Shown one piece after another: positions 29,952-36,135 of a stretch of 36,135 nt of DNA. Numbering within the stretch: position 1 is the stretch's first letter; the number at the start of each line of letters is the position of its first letter. A program made the translations under genes and the position numbers. The notes below the pieces were generated by a model that was given only the letters and a program-made list of their open reading frames with translations, ran no database searches and had not been told where the DNA came from. This DNA is from REEB426 sp964551975. Lineage in GTDB: Bacteria; Actinomycetota; Actinomycetes; S36-B12. The DNA lies in assembly GCA_964551975.1 (NCBI GenBank), contig CAZKFI010000018.1:1-36135 (forward strand). Reading direction: 5' to 3'.

Positions 29952-30320
29952 TCACAGCACCTCCGGTGCCAGCGAGATGATCTTCATGAACCGCTTCTCG
30001 CGAAGCTCCCGGCCCACTGGGCCGAAGATGCGGGTACCCCGCGGCTCCCCATCACCCTTCAGGATCACCGCAGCGTTCTCGTCGAAGCGGATGTAGGAGC
30101 CGTCCGCGCGTCGCCGCTCCTTGCGGGTACGGACGACGACAGCCTTGACGACCTCGCCCTTCTTCACACCCCCACCGGGAATGGCGTCCTTCACGGTTGC
30201 CACGATGATGTCTCCGATTCCGGCATACCGACGACCGGAGCCGCCAAGTACGCGGATGCAGAGGATCTCTTTGGCACCCGTGTTGTCCGCGACTCGAAGC
30301 CGCGACTCTTGCTGGATCAC
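29952..30320 (-). CDS. rplN: 50S ribosomal protein L14
   Basis: A 122-residue L14, at the subunit interface. MIQQESRLRVADNTGAKEI, CIRVLGGSGRRYAGIGD, VVVRTRKERRRADGSYIRFDEN and GTRIFGPVGRELREK are all canonical. The start is a GTG (30318-30320). Length equals the family standard. It follows rpsQ after 37 nt. Confidence 0.98.
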   Translation of the reverse strand: MIQQESRLRVADNTGAKEILCIRVLGGSGRRYAGIGDIIVATVKDAIPGGGVKKGEVVKAVVVRTRKERRRADGSYIRFDENAAVILKGDGEPRGTRIFGPVGRELREKRFMKIISLAPEVL

Positions 30321-30357
30321 CGCACTCTCCTACCCTTGCTTGCTGGATTGCGAACGT

Positions 30358-30630
30358 TCACTTGGCCTTTTCGAGGATTTCCACCACGCGCCACCGCTTG
30401 GTGGCGGAAAGCGGCCGAGTCTCCATCAACAGCACTCGGTCCCCGACCCCGGCCGCATTGGCCTCGTCGTGAGCCTTGAGCTTGCTGGTGCGACGGACGA
30501 CCTTGCCGTACAGCGGGTGCTTGAAGCGGTCCTCGACAGCTACCACGACGGTCTTGTCCATCTTGTCGCTGACCACACGACCTTCGCGCGTCTTGCGATA
30601 ACCGCGAGTGGTGTCTTCATTCGTTGTCAT
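30358..30630 (-). CDS. rpsQ: 30S ribosomal protein S17
   Basis: A 90-residue S17 with a short Thr-rich N-terminal extension, then RKTREGRVVSDKMDKTVVV, HPLYGKVVRRTSKLKAHDE and VLLMETRPLSATKRWRVVEI. Its ATG overlaps the rpmC stop by four bases (ATGA at 30627-30630). Confidence 0.98.
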   Translation of the reverse strand: MTTNEDTTRGYRKTREGRVVSDKMDKTVVVAVEDRFKHPLYGKVVRRTSKLKAHDEANAAGVGDRVLLMETRPLSATKRWRVVEILEKAK

Positions 30631-30857
30631 GCCGCGCCATCCTCAAAGGGCGTGATGCCCAGTTCCCGCTCGCGCATGATCGTGTAGATCCGCGCGATGT
30701 CCTTACGCACGGCACGCAGGCGCCCGTGGTTCTCCAACTGCCCCGTCGCCCCTTGGAAGCGCAGGTTGAACAGCTCCTCTTTGGCCGACTTCAACCGCTC
30801 CGCCAACTCGGTGTTATCCATGTTGCGTAGCTCTCCGGCCTTCGTTCCAGCAGCCAT
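30627..30857 (-). CDS. rpmC: 50S ribosomal protein L29
   Basis: A 76-residue helical-hairpin L29 at the peptide exit. LRNMDNTELAERLKSAKEELFNLRFQ is the first helix pair (NTELAERLKSAKEELF), followed by ATGQLENHGRLRAVRKDIARI and a short acidic tail. Its ATG shares one base with the rplP stop (TGATG). Confidence 0.97.
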   Translation of the reverse strand: MAAGTKAGELRNMDNTELAERLKSAKEELFNLRFQGATGQLENHGRLRAVRKDIARIYTIMRERELGITPFEDGAA

Positions 30858-31279
30858 CAGACCTCACCCGATTCCTCGCGCCGCACGATGCGGCACTTCA
30901 TGGGCAACTTGTGCATGGCCCTGGTGAGGGCTGCATAAGCGACCTTCTCGTCCGGAAAGGACAGCTCAAACATCACTCGGCCCGGCTTCACATTGGCGAT
31001 CCACCATTCCGGAGATCCCTTGCCAGAACCCATACGCGTTTCCGCCGGCTTCTTGGTCAGTGGCCGATCCGGGTAGATGTTGATCCACACCTTGCCGCCA
31101 CGACGCACGTGGCGCGTGATGGCAATACGAGCTGACTCGATCTGGCGGTTGGTGACGTAGGCCGGTTCCAGCGCCTGCAGTCCATAGGTGCCGAACGTGA
31201 CTTCGGTACCGCCCTTGGCCACCCCTCGCCTCGTTGGGTGGTGCTGCTTGCGGTGCTTGACCCTGCGGGGCATCAGCAT
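30857..31279 (-). CDS. rplP: 50S ribosomal protein L16
   Basis: A 140-residue L16, which organises the A-site region of the 50S. MPRRVKHRKQHHPTRRG lies near the start, then GGTEVTFGTYGLQALEP, ITRHVRRGGKVWINIYPD, KPAETRMGSGKGSPEWW and KLPMKCRIV. The ATG at 31277-31279 has AGGAGG at 7-nt spacing; a second ATG two codons later is the family-standard Met. It begins 2 nt past rpsC. Confidence 0.98.
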   Translation of the reverse strand: MLMPRRVKHRKQHHPTRRGVAKGGTEVTFGTYGLQALEPAYVTNRQIESARIAITRHVRRGGKVWINIYPDRPLTKKPAETRMGSGKGSPEWWIANVKPGRVMFELSFPDEKVAYAALTRAMHKLPMKCRIVRREESGEV

Positions 31280-31281
31280 GA

Positions 31282-32088
31282 TCAGGCCTCCTGTTCCACG
31301 ACGACGGTCGCGCCTTCGGCCACGGCCTCGGACTGACCCTCGATCTCGCCTGCGCCTTCACTCACTCTGGAGCGACGACCGCGGGTTGGGCTTCCTACTC
31401 GCGGACTCAGCCGGGCCGCCGCAGCAGCAGCCTCCCGCTCAGCGCGGGTACCGAGGGCATCACCCTTGTAGATCCAGACCTTGACGCCAATCCGCCCGAA
31501 TGTGGTGCGTGCCTCGTAGAAGCCGTAGTCGATGTCCGCGCGGAGCGTGTGCAGTGGCACCCGGCCTTCGCGGTAGAACTCGGTTCGGGACATTTCCGCG
31601 CCACCCAGGCGGCCGGAAACCTGGACGCGAATGCCCTTCGCACCACTCTTCATGGTGCTCTGCATGCCCTTGCGCATGGCCCGGCGGAAGGAGACACGGC
31701 TCGACAGCTGCTCGGCGATGCCCTGCGCAACCAACTGCGCATCGATCTCCGGGTTCTTCACCTCGAGGATGTTCAGCTGAACCTGCTTGCCGGTCAACTG
31801 CTCGAGATCGGCGCGGATCCGGTCCGCTTCAGCGCCGCGGCGTCCAATCACGATGCCTGGGCGAGCTGTGTGGATGTCGACCCGCACGCGCTCCCGCGTG
31901 CGCTCGATCTCCACGCGAGCGATACCCGCGCGCTCCATGCCCTTGGTGAGCATCTTGCGGATGCGCACATCCTCGTCGACGTAGTCGCGGTAACGCTGAC
32001 CCGACTTGGCAGAATCCGCGAACCACCGCGAGGTGAAGTCCGTCGTGATTCCAAGTCGGAATCCATGGGGATTGACCTTCTGACCCAC
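31282..32088 (-). CDS. rpsC: 30S ribosomal protein S3
   Basis: A 268-residue S3 at the mRNA entry. MGQKVNPHGFRLGIT starts the protein, the KH domain holds GIVIGRRGAEADRIR, and the C-terminal domain has RMRKGMQSTMK-like residues (FRRAMRKGMQSTMKSGAKG) and VPLHTLRADIDYGF. A 50-residue Glu/Ala-rich, basic-to-acidic tail follows. The GTG at 32086-32088 with GAGG upstream is the start; the open frame runs 77 codons further into rplV as an Arg/Pro-rich out-of-frame artefact. Confidence 0.97.
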   Translation of the reverse strand: MGQKVNPHGFRLGITTDFTSRWFADSAKSGQRYRDYVDEDVRIRKMLTKGMERAGIARVEIERTRERVRVDIHTARPGIVIGRRGAEADRIRADLEQLTGKQVQLNILEVKNPEIDAQLVAQGIAEQLSSRVSFRRAMRKGMQSTMKSGAKGIRVQVSGRLGGAEMSRTEFYREGRVPLHTLRADIDYGFYEARTTFGRIGVKVWIYKGDALGTRAEREAAAAAARLSPRVGSPTRGRRSRVSEGAGEIEGQSEAVAEGATVVVEQEA

Positions 32089-32095
32089 TATGGCC

Positions 32096-32680
32096 TCACT
32101 TCTCGCTCTTCGGGGCAGACTTCTTGGCTGGCGCCTTCTTGGCTGGCGCCTTCTTTGCCGGCGCCTCCTTGGCCGATGGAGCAGCGGCTGCCTTCTTCGC
32201 CGGTGCCTTCTTAGCTGGCGCCTCCTTGGCCGACGGTGCAGCGGCTGCCTTCTTCGCCGGTGCCTTCTTGGCCGGGGCGTTCTTGGCCGGTGCCTTCTTA
32301 GCCGGCGCAGCGGCAGCACGCTGTACTGCCTTCACCGGCGCAGCGGCGGTACCGTCGGAAACCACCACGGTGATGTGACTGGACCGCTTGCGAATGCGGT
32401 ACGCACGACCCTGGGCGCGCGGACGGATGCGCTTCATCGTCGGCCCCTCGTCCACGTAGGCCTCGGTGACGACCAGCGAACGCGGATCCATCGCGTGGTT
32501 GTTGGCGGCATTGGCCATGGCACTCGCCAAGACCTTGCCGATCGGCTCACTCGCCGCCTGAGGTGCGAAGGTGAGGACGGCCTGAGCATCCGAGGCCTTC
32601 ATGCCTCGGATGAGGTCGATCACGCGTCGCGCCTTCATGGGCGTGACACGGACATACCGTGCCTGGGCCCTGGCTTCCAT
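32096..32680 (-). CDS. rplV: 50S ribosomal protein L22 with long Ala/Lys/Pro tail
   Basis: A 194-residue L22. Residues 1 to about 110 are the normal fold lining the exit tunnel (ARYVRVTPMKARRVIDLIRG, SAMANAANNHAMD and RIRPRAQGRAYRIRKRSSHI). The remaining 80 or so residues are a low-complexity tail built from PAKKA blocks with two 19-residue repeats carrying AAAAPSAKEAPA, ending in KSAPKSEK. It resembles a histone-H1-like tail and is positively charged, fit to contact rRNA on the surface of the 50S. Extensions of L22 are known in actinobacteria; this one is encoded by a 57-bp tandem repeat. GAGG at its end serves rpsC, 7 nt downstream. Confidence 0.96.
   Translation of the reverse strand: MEARAQARYVRVTPMKARRVIDLIRGMKASDAQAVLTFAPQAASEPIGKVLASAMANAANNHAMDPRSLVVTEAYVDEGPTMKRIRPRAQGRAYRIRKRSSHITVVVSDGTAAAPVKAVQRAAAAPAKKAPAKNAPAKKAPAKKAAAAPSAKEAPAKKAPAKKAAAAPSAKEAPAKKAPAKKAPAKKSAPKSEK
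32163..32276 (-). repeat. 57-bp tandem repeat in rplV
   Basis: Two head-to-tail 57-bp units (32163-32219 and 32220-32276) differ at five positions by eye. They encode two copies of a 19-residue block in the L22 tail, and related shorter PAKKA blocks flank them. The length is a multiple of three, so copy-number change keeps the frame. Confidence 0.9.
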
Positions 32681-32722
32681 TCCTACCCCTTGCCTTGTCG
32701 TGACGTCTCGTTTGCCTTGCGC

Positions 32723-33004
32723 CTAGCGGCGCTTGGCCTTTCGGTCTTCCTTGACATGCCCCTTAAACGTGCGGGTCGGAGCAAATTCACCGAGCTTGTG
32801 TCCAACCATCTGCTCGGTCACGAAGACCGGCACGTGCTTGCGGCCGTCATGCACCGCGATGGTGTGACCGAGCATCGCCGGCACGATCATCGACCGGCGT
32901 GACCAGGTCTTGATCACGTTCTTGGAGCCCGTCTCGTTCTGTGCGTCCACCTTCTTAATCAGGTGGTCGTCCACGAATGGACCCTTCTTCAGACTGCGCG
33001 GCAT
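32723..33004 (-). CDS. rpsS: 30S ribosomal protein S19
   Basis: A 93-residue S19 of the 30S head. MPRSLKKGPFVDDHLIKKV, TWSRRSMIVPAMLGHTIAVHDG and the HVPVFVTEQMVGHKLGEFAPTR signature are all standard (GHKLGEFAPTRTFKGH). It starts 11 nt after rplB and leads to rplV after 42 nt. Confidence 0.98.
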   Translation of the reverse strand: MPRSLKKGPFVDDHLIKKVDAQNETGSKNVIKTWSRRSMIVPAMLGHTIAVHDGRKHVPVFVTEQMVGHKLGEFAPTRTFKGHVKEDRKAKRR

Positions 33005-33015
33005 CTCACCATTCC

Positions 33016-33852
33016 TCAGCGCTTCTTGCCGGACTTACGACGGCGGACGATGAACTTGTCACTGGCCTTCTTCGCCTTGCGGGTGCGTCCCTCGGGCTTG
33101 CCTGCGGGGTTGACCGGATGGCGCCCACCGGAGGTCTTGCCCTCACCACCACCGTGCGGGTGGTCAACCGGGTTCATGGCGACGCCACGCACGGTGGGTC
33201 GGCGACCCTTCCAGCGCATGCGACCGGCCTTGCCCCAGTTGATGTTCGACTGCTCGGCGTTGCCGACTTCACCCACCGTGGCACGGGAGCGAAGATCGAC
33301 GTTCCGGATTTCACCGGAGGGCATGCGAAGTTGGGCGTACGGACCATCTTTCGCGACCAACTGAACACTGGCCCCGGCGGAGCGGGCGATCTTGGCACCC
33401 CCACCAGGTCGGATTTCCACGGCGTGAATCACCGTGCCCACGGGGATGTTGCGCAGCGGCAGGTTGTTGCCCGGCTTGATGTCTGCCGCAGGTCCCGTCT
33501 CGATCGGGTCACCCTGACGAAGCCGATTCGGAGCAAGGATGTAGCGCTTCTCGCCGTCCGCGAAGTGCAGGAGCGCGATGCGCGCCGTGCGGTTGGGGTC
33601 GTACTCGATGTGCGCGACCTTGGCGGGCACCCCGTCCTTGTCGGCTCGACGGAAGTCGATCACTCGGTACGCACGCTTGTGCCCACCACCGTGATGACGC
33701 GTCGTGATGCGTCCAGAGTTGTTACGTCCGCCCTTCTTCGAGAGCGGCCGCACCAGGGACTTCTCCGGCTCCGAGCGCGTGATCTCGACGAAGTCGGCCA
33801 CGCTGGAACCACGCCGCCCCGGCGTCGTCGGCTTGTACTTGCGGATACCCAT
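33016..33852 (-). CDS. rplB: 50S ribosomal protein L2
   Basis: A 278-residue L2, required for subunit association and peptidyl transfer. MGIRKYKPTTPGRRGSS is the start; RITTRHHGGGHKRAYR, YDPNRTARIALLHFADGE and the C-terminal GVAMNPVDHPHGGGEGK, which holds the conserved His, are present, with a basic SGKKR end. It follows rplW by 26 nt. Confidence 0.98.
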   Translation of the reverse strand: MGIRKYKPTTPGRRGSSVADFVEITRSEPEKSLVRPLSKKGGRNNSGRITTRHHGGGHKRAYRVIDFRRADKDGVPAKVAHIEYDPNRTARIALLHFADGEKRYILAPNRLRQGDPIETGPAADIKPGNNLPLRNIPVGTVIHAVEIRPGGGAKIARSAGASVQLVAKDGPYAQLRMPSGEIRNVDLRSRATVGEVGNAEQSNINWGKAGRMRWKGRRPTVRGVAMNPVDHPHGGGEGKTSGGRHPVNPAGKPEGRTRKAKKASDKFIVRRRKSGKKR

Positions 33853-33878
33853 GTCAGTCCCGTTTCATCCCTACCCGG

Positions 33879-34178
33879 TCAGGAGACCGGTCCGCCAAAG
33901 ATGTCGATGCGCTCACCCGGTGCCACCGAGACGATGGCTCGCTTCGTGGCCGCTCGGCGCCCAAAACCAGTGCGGGTGCGCAGGCGCTTGCCCTCACGGT
34001 TGTGCGTGTTGACGGCGACGACCTTGACCCCGAACACCTGCTCAACCGCGATCTTGATCGCGGTCTTGTTGGCGTGCGGCGCGACGATGAACGTGTACTT
34101 GTTCTCGTCGAGCAGGCCGTAACTCTTCTCGGAGATCACTGGCGCGATCAGAATGTCGCGAGGATCAGGAATTCTCAT
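33879..34178 (-). CDS. rplW: 50S ribosomal protein L23
   Basis: A 99-residue L23, which docks SRP and trigger factor at the tunnel exit. DPRDILIAPVISEKSYGLL is the family start, then YTFIVAPHANKTAIKIAVE and VFGVKVVAVNTHNREGKRLR. The ATG at 34176-34178 overlaps the end of rplD by 14 nt and has GAGG at 6-nt spacing inside rplD; the longer open frame is rejected. Confidence 0.97.
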   Translation of the reverse strand: MRIPDPRDILIAPVISEKSYGLLDENKYTFIVAPHANKTAIKIAVEQVFGVKVVAVNTHNREGKRLRTRTGFGRRAATKRAIVSVAPGERIDIFGGPVS

Positions 34179-34857
34179 CGCGGACCTCGCTCTCGCTGGC
34201 AACAGCCTTGGCGCCCTTGCCTCGTGCCGGACCTGCCAGGAATGCCTCAAGTGCTGCCTTGCTGAACACCACCTGATCGCTGACCAGGACGTCGTAGGTG
34301 TTCAACTGGTCCACGGCGAGCACGTGCACCTCGGCAAGGTTGCGCAGGCTCAACCACGATGTGGTCTCCGCGCGGTCCAGGATCACGAGGAATCGGCCCT
34401 CCAACTTGAGGGAGGCGAGTGCCTGTACCGCCGCCTTGGTCGATGGTGTCCCCTCGTCAACGATGGACTCCATCACATGAATACGGCCTTCGCGGGCGCG
34501 GTCACTAAGCGCTCCGAACAGCGCGGCCGCCTTCATCTTCTTCGGCGTGCGCTGGTCGTACTTACGCGGCGTCGGACCATGCACGACCCCACCGCCGGTG
34601 AACTGTGGCGCACGGATCGAGCCCTGCCGCGCGCGACCGGTGCCCTTCTGCTTGTAGGGCTTGCGGCCGCCGCCACTGACCTCACCGCGGGCCTTGGTGT
34701 CGTGCGATCCCTGGCGGGCCGCGGCCAGCTGAGCCACGACCACCTGGTGGATGAGTGGGATGTTCACCTGAACATCGAAGATCTCCGCCGGCAGGTCAAC
34801 CGAACCGGCCGCCTTGCCAGCCGAGGTCTGCACCGTGAGTGTCCGAGATCCGGTCAT
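34165..34857 (-). CDS. rplD: 50S ribosomal protein L4
   Basis: A 230-residue L4, which reaches into the exit tunnel. PLIHQVVVAQLAAARQGSHDTK, VSGGGRKPYKQKGTGRARQGS (tunnel loop, seen as GGGRKPYKQKGTGRARQGS) and GPTPRKYDQRTPKKMKAAA are standard; the C-terminal domain has DQLNTYDVLVSDQVVFSK. Its ATG overlaps the rplC stop (ATGA at 34854-34857). Confidence 0.98.
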   Translation of the reverse strand: MTGSRTLTVQTSAGKAAGSVDLPAEIFDVQVNIPLIHQVVVAQLAAARQGSHDTKARGEVSGGGRKPYKQKGTGRARQGSIRAPQFTGGGVVHGPTPRKYDQRTPKKMKAAALFGALSDRAREGRIHVMESIVDEGTPSTKAAVQALASLKLEGRFLVILDRAETTSWLSLRNLAEVHVLAVDQLNTYDVLVSDQVVFSKAALEAFLAGPARGKGAKAVASESEVRDENS

Positions 34858-35504
34858 TTCGCCGCCTCCTTCACCGCGGAACGAACGAAGACCAGCGCAC
34901 CCTTGGGTCCAGGAATGGCGCCCTTGATCAGCAACAGGCCCCGCTTTGCATCGACCCCGGCAACCACGAGGTTCTGCACGGTTTCGCGCTCACCGCCCAT
35001 ATGCCCGGCCATTCGCAGACCCTTGAAGACCCGACCGGGGAAGGCGCAGGCGCCAATGGCACCCGGCGAGCGGTGCTTGCGCTCCACACCGTGTGACGCC
35101 CGAAGGCCACCAAATCCATGGCGCTTCATGACGCCAGCGAAGCCCTTGCCTTTGCTGGTGCCGATCACGTCGACGCGCTGCCCTACCTCGAAGGTGTCTG
35201 GCCCCAACTCCTGGCCCAGGGCATATACGGAGGCATCATCGGTGCGAATCTCTGCGATATGACGACGCGGTGTGACACCAGCCTTCTCGAACTGACCGGC
35301 TACCGGCTTGGAAACCTTGCGCGGATCGATGCTCCCGAAGGCAATTTGAACCGCCGAGTAGCCGTCGCGCTCCGGCGTACGCAGTGCGGTAACCACGCAG
35401 GGTCCCGCCTGCACGACCGTAACTGGTACGACGGCGTTCGCCTCGTTCCATATCTGGGTCATCCCGAGCTTGGTGCCCAGGATTCCCTTCACATTGCTGC
35501 CCAT
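34854..35504 (-). CDS. rplC: 50S ribosomal protein L3
   Basis: A 216-residue L3, near the peptidyl transferase centre. KGILGTKLGMTQIWNE, VTVVQAGPCVVTALRTPE, GTSKGKGFAGVMKRHGFGG with RASHGVERKHRSPGAIG (central loop) and GRVFKGLRMAGHMGGE are all present. It lies 15 nt after rpsJ. Confidence 0.98.
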   Translation of the reverse strand: MGSNVKGILGTKLGMTQIWNEANAVVPVTVVQAGPCVVTALRTPERDGYSAVQIAFGSIDPRKVSKPVAGQFEKAGVTPRRHIAEIRTDDASVYALGQELGPDTFEVGQRVDVIGTSKGKGFAGVMKRHGFGGLRASHGVERKHRSPGAIGACAFPGRVFKGLRMAGHMGGERETVQNLVVAGVDAKRGLLLIKGAIPGPKGALVFVRSAVKEAAK

Positions 35505-35519
35505 GGTTTTCGTCAGTCC

Positions 35520-35828
35520 TTACAGCTTGATCTCGATGTCAACGCCCGCAGGTAGGTCAAGGCGCATCAGGGAGTCAACGGTCTTGGGAGTCGGGTCGAG
35601 GATGTCGATGAGGCGCTTGTGGGTGCGCATCTCGAAATGCTCGCGACTGTCCTTGTACTTGTGGGGCGACCGGATCACGCAGTAGACGTTCTTCTCGGTC
35701 GGTAGCGGAACCGGACCCGCAACCTGAGCCCCGGTACGGGTCACCGTCTCGACGATCTTTCGCGCCGAGGAGTCAATGACCTCGTGGTCGTAGGCCTTGA
35801 GGCGAATCCTGATCTTCTGTCCCGCCAT
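35520..35828 (-). CDS. rpsJ: 30S ribosomal protein S10
   Basis: A 102-residue S10, also the NusE elongation factor subunit. MAGQKIRIRLKAYDHEVID, TVTRTGAQVAGPVPLPTEK, SPHKYKDSREHFEMRTHKR and DILDPTPKTVDSLMRLDLPAG are canonical. It is the first gene of the S10 unit. An AGGG stands before the ATG. Only 42 nt separate it from the hairpin that follows tuf, and no promoter is visible in that space. Confidence 0.98.
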   Translation of the reverse strand: MAGQKIRIRLKAYDHEVIDSSARKIVETVTRTGAQVAGPVPLPTEKNVYCVIRSPHKYKDSREHFEMRTHKRLIDILDPTPKTVDSLMRLDLPAGVDIEIKL

Positions 35829-35870
35829 GTCGCCCTGTCCTCACTCTTTCTTCGTCGGTTGTGCTTGGTG

Positions 35871-35908
35871 AGTGCTGGGTGACGCCCGGATGGGCGCCAC
35901 CCAGCACT
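35871..35908 (-). terminator. Hairpin terminator/attenuator between tuf and rpsJ
   Basis: AGTGCTGGGTG (35871-35881) pairs perfectly with 35898-35908; after one A/C mismatch, CGCCC pairs with GGGCG around a GGAT loop. The stem is 16 bp in all and begins 3 nt past the tuf stop, with no U-tract. It probably ends or attenuates transcription from tuf into the S10 unit. Confidence 0.75.
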
Positions 35909-35911
35909 TCG

Positions 35912-36135
35912 TCACTTCAGAATCTTGGTAACGCGCCCGGCGCCCACGGTGCGGCCACCCTCGCGAATTGCGAAGCGGAGGCCCTCCTCCATGGCGATGG
36001 GCTGGATCAGCTCAACGCGCATGTCGGTGTTGTCACCCGGCATAACCATGTCCTTGCCGTCAGGCAGGTGCACGACGCCGGTGACGTCCGTGGTCCGGAA
36101 GTAGAACTGCGGACGGTAGTTGTCGAAGAACGGCG
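35912..36135 (-). CDS. tuf: Elongation factor Tu, C-terminal part (cut by the window edge)
   Basis: The last 73 codons of EF-Tu. The reading is PFFDNYRPQFYFRTTDVTG, then MVMPGDNTDMRVELIQPIAMEEGLRFAIREGGRTVGAGRVTKIL (key parts MPGDNTDM and FAIREGGRTVGAG) with a final Lys and TGA. This is domain 3, which contacts aminoacyl-tRNA and EF-Ts. The position upstream of rpsJ is standard for actinobacteria. Confidence 0.97.
   Translation of the reverse strand, partial: PFFDNYRPQFYFRTTDVTGVVHLPDGKDMVMPGDNTDMRVELIQPIAMEEGLRFAIREGGRTVGAGRVTKILK

Noticed and set aside
32163..32276. CRISPR-like tandem units
   Set aside because: The units are directly adjacent without spacers and are coding repeats in rplV.
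32089..32319. N-terminal extension of rpsC with Arg/Pro-rich repeats
   Set aside because: This is the L22 tail repeat read in another frame; the canonical S3 start with its own ribosome site is at 32088.
32124..32378. Plus-strand hydrophobic repeat protein (AGAFLAGAF-like)
   Set aside because: It is the antisense translation of the PAKKA repeats in rplV.

Overview
The window is a GC-rich actinobacterial chromosome segment (class Actinomycetes is the best guess; I cannot name a genus). The evidence is a fused S10–spc–alpha ribosomal protein cluster, the downstream order rplM–rpsI–glmM–glmS–nnr–alr–hydrolase–tsaE–tsaB–rimI–tsaD–groES–groEL that is familiar from actinobacteria, a His-tailed GroEL1-type chaperonin next to groES, frequent GTG starts, and Ala/Lys/Pro-rich tails on ribosomal proteins. 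A run of 10 N inside rpsE marks a scaffold join, so this is a draft or metagenome-derived assembly.

Layout, from the right edge and read on the minus strand: the 3' end of tuf and a strong hairpin; then rpsJ-rplC-rplD-rplW-rplB-rpsS-rplV-rpsC-rplP-rpmC-rpsQ-rplN-rplX-rplE-rpsN-rpsH-rplF-rplR-rpsE-rpmD-rplO-secY-adk-map, followed by an EmrE-like SMR transporter gene. A separate promoter candidate then starts infA-rpmJ-rpsM-rpsK-rpsD-rpoA-rplQ-truA. Another promoter candidate precedes rplM-rpsI-glmM-glmS-nnr-alr-(alpha/beta hydrolase)-tsaE-tsaB-rimI-tsaD-(homocysteine S-methyltransferase), a chain in which most neighbours overlap or nearly touch. Two plus-strand genes interrupt this order: a tandem-HTH TetR regulator, convergent with the methyltransferase gene, and a THUMP-like SAM methyltransferase gene divergent from groES. 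Leftmost are groES-groEL under two CIRCE elements, a GT87-like membrane glycosyltransferase, and the first 36 codons of another probable membrane protein.

Functionally the segment is mainly translation (ribosomal proteins, IF-1, RNA polymerase alpha, t6A and pseudouridine modification of tRNA, methionine aminopeptidase, SecY export), joined to cell-wall precursor synthesis (GlmM, GlmS, Alr), NAD(P)HX repair and HrcA-type heat-shock control.

I did not find a clearly new defence, mobile or biosynthetic system. The most interesting items are the double TetR regulator, a 180-nt hairpin-rich leader before rpsM that could be an autoregulatory RNA, hairpins between groES and groEL, repeat-encoded protein tails (L22, RimI), and a small multidrug-type exporter placed between map and infA. 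No gene-free stretch exceeds 300 bases. No tRNA, rRNA, IS element, CRISPR array or origin was seen.
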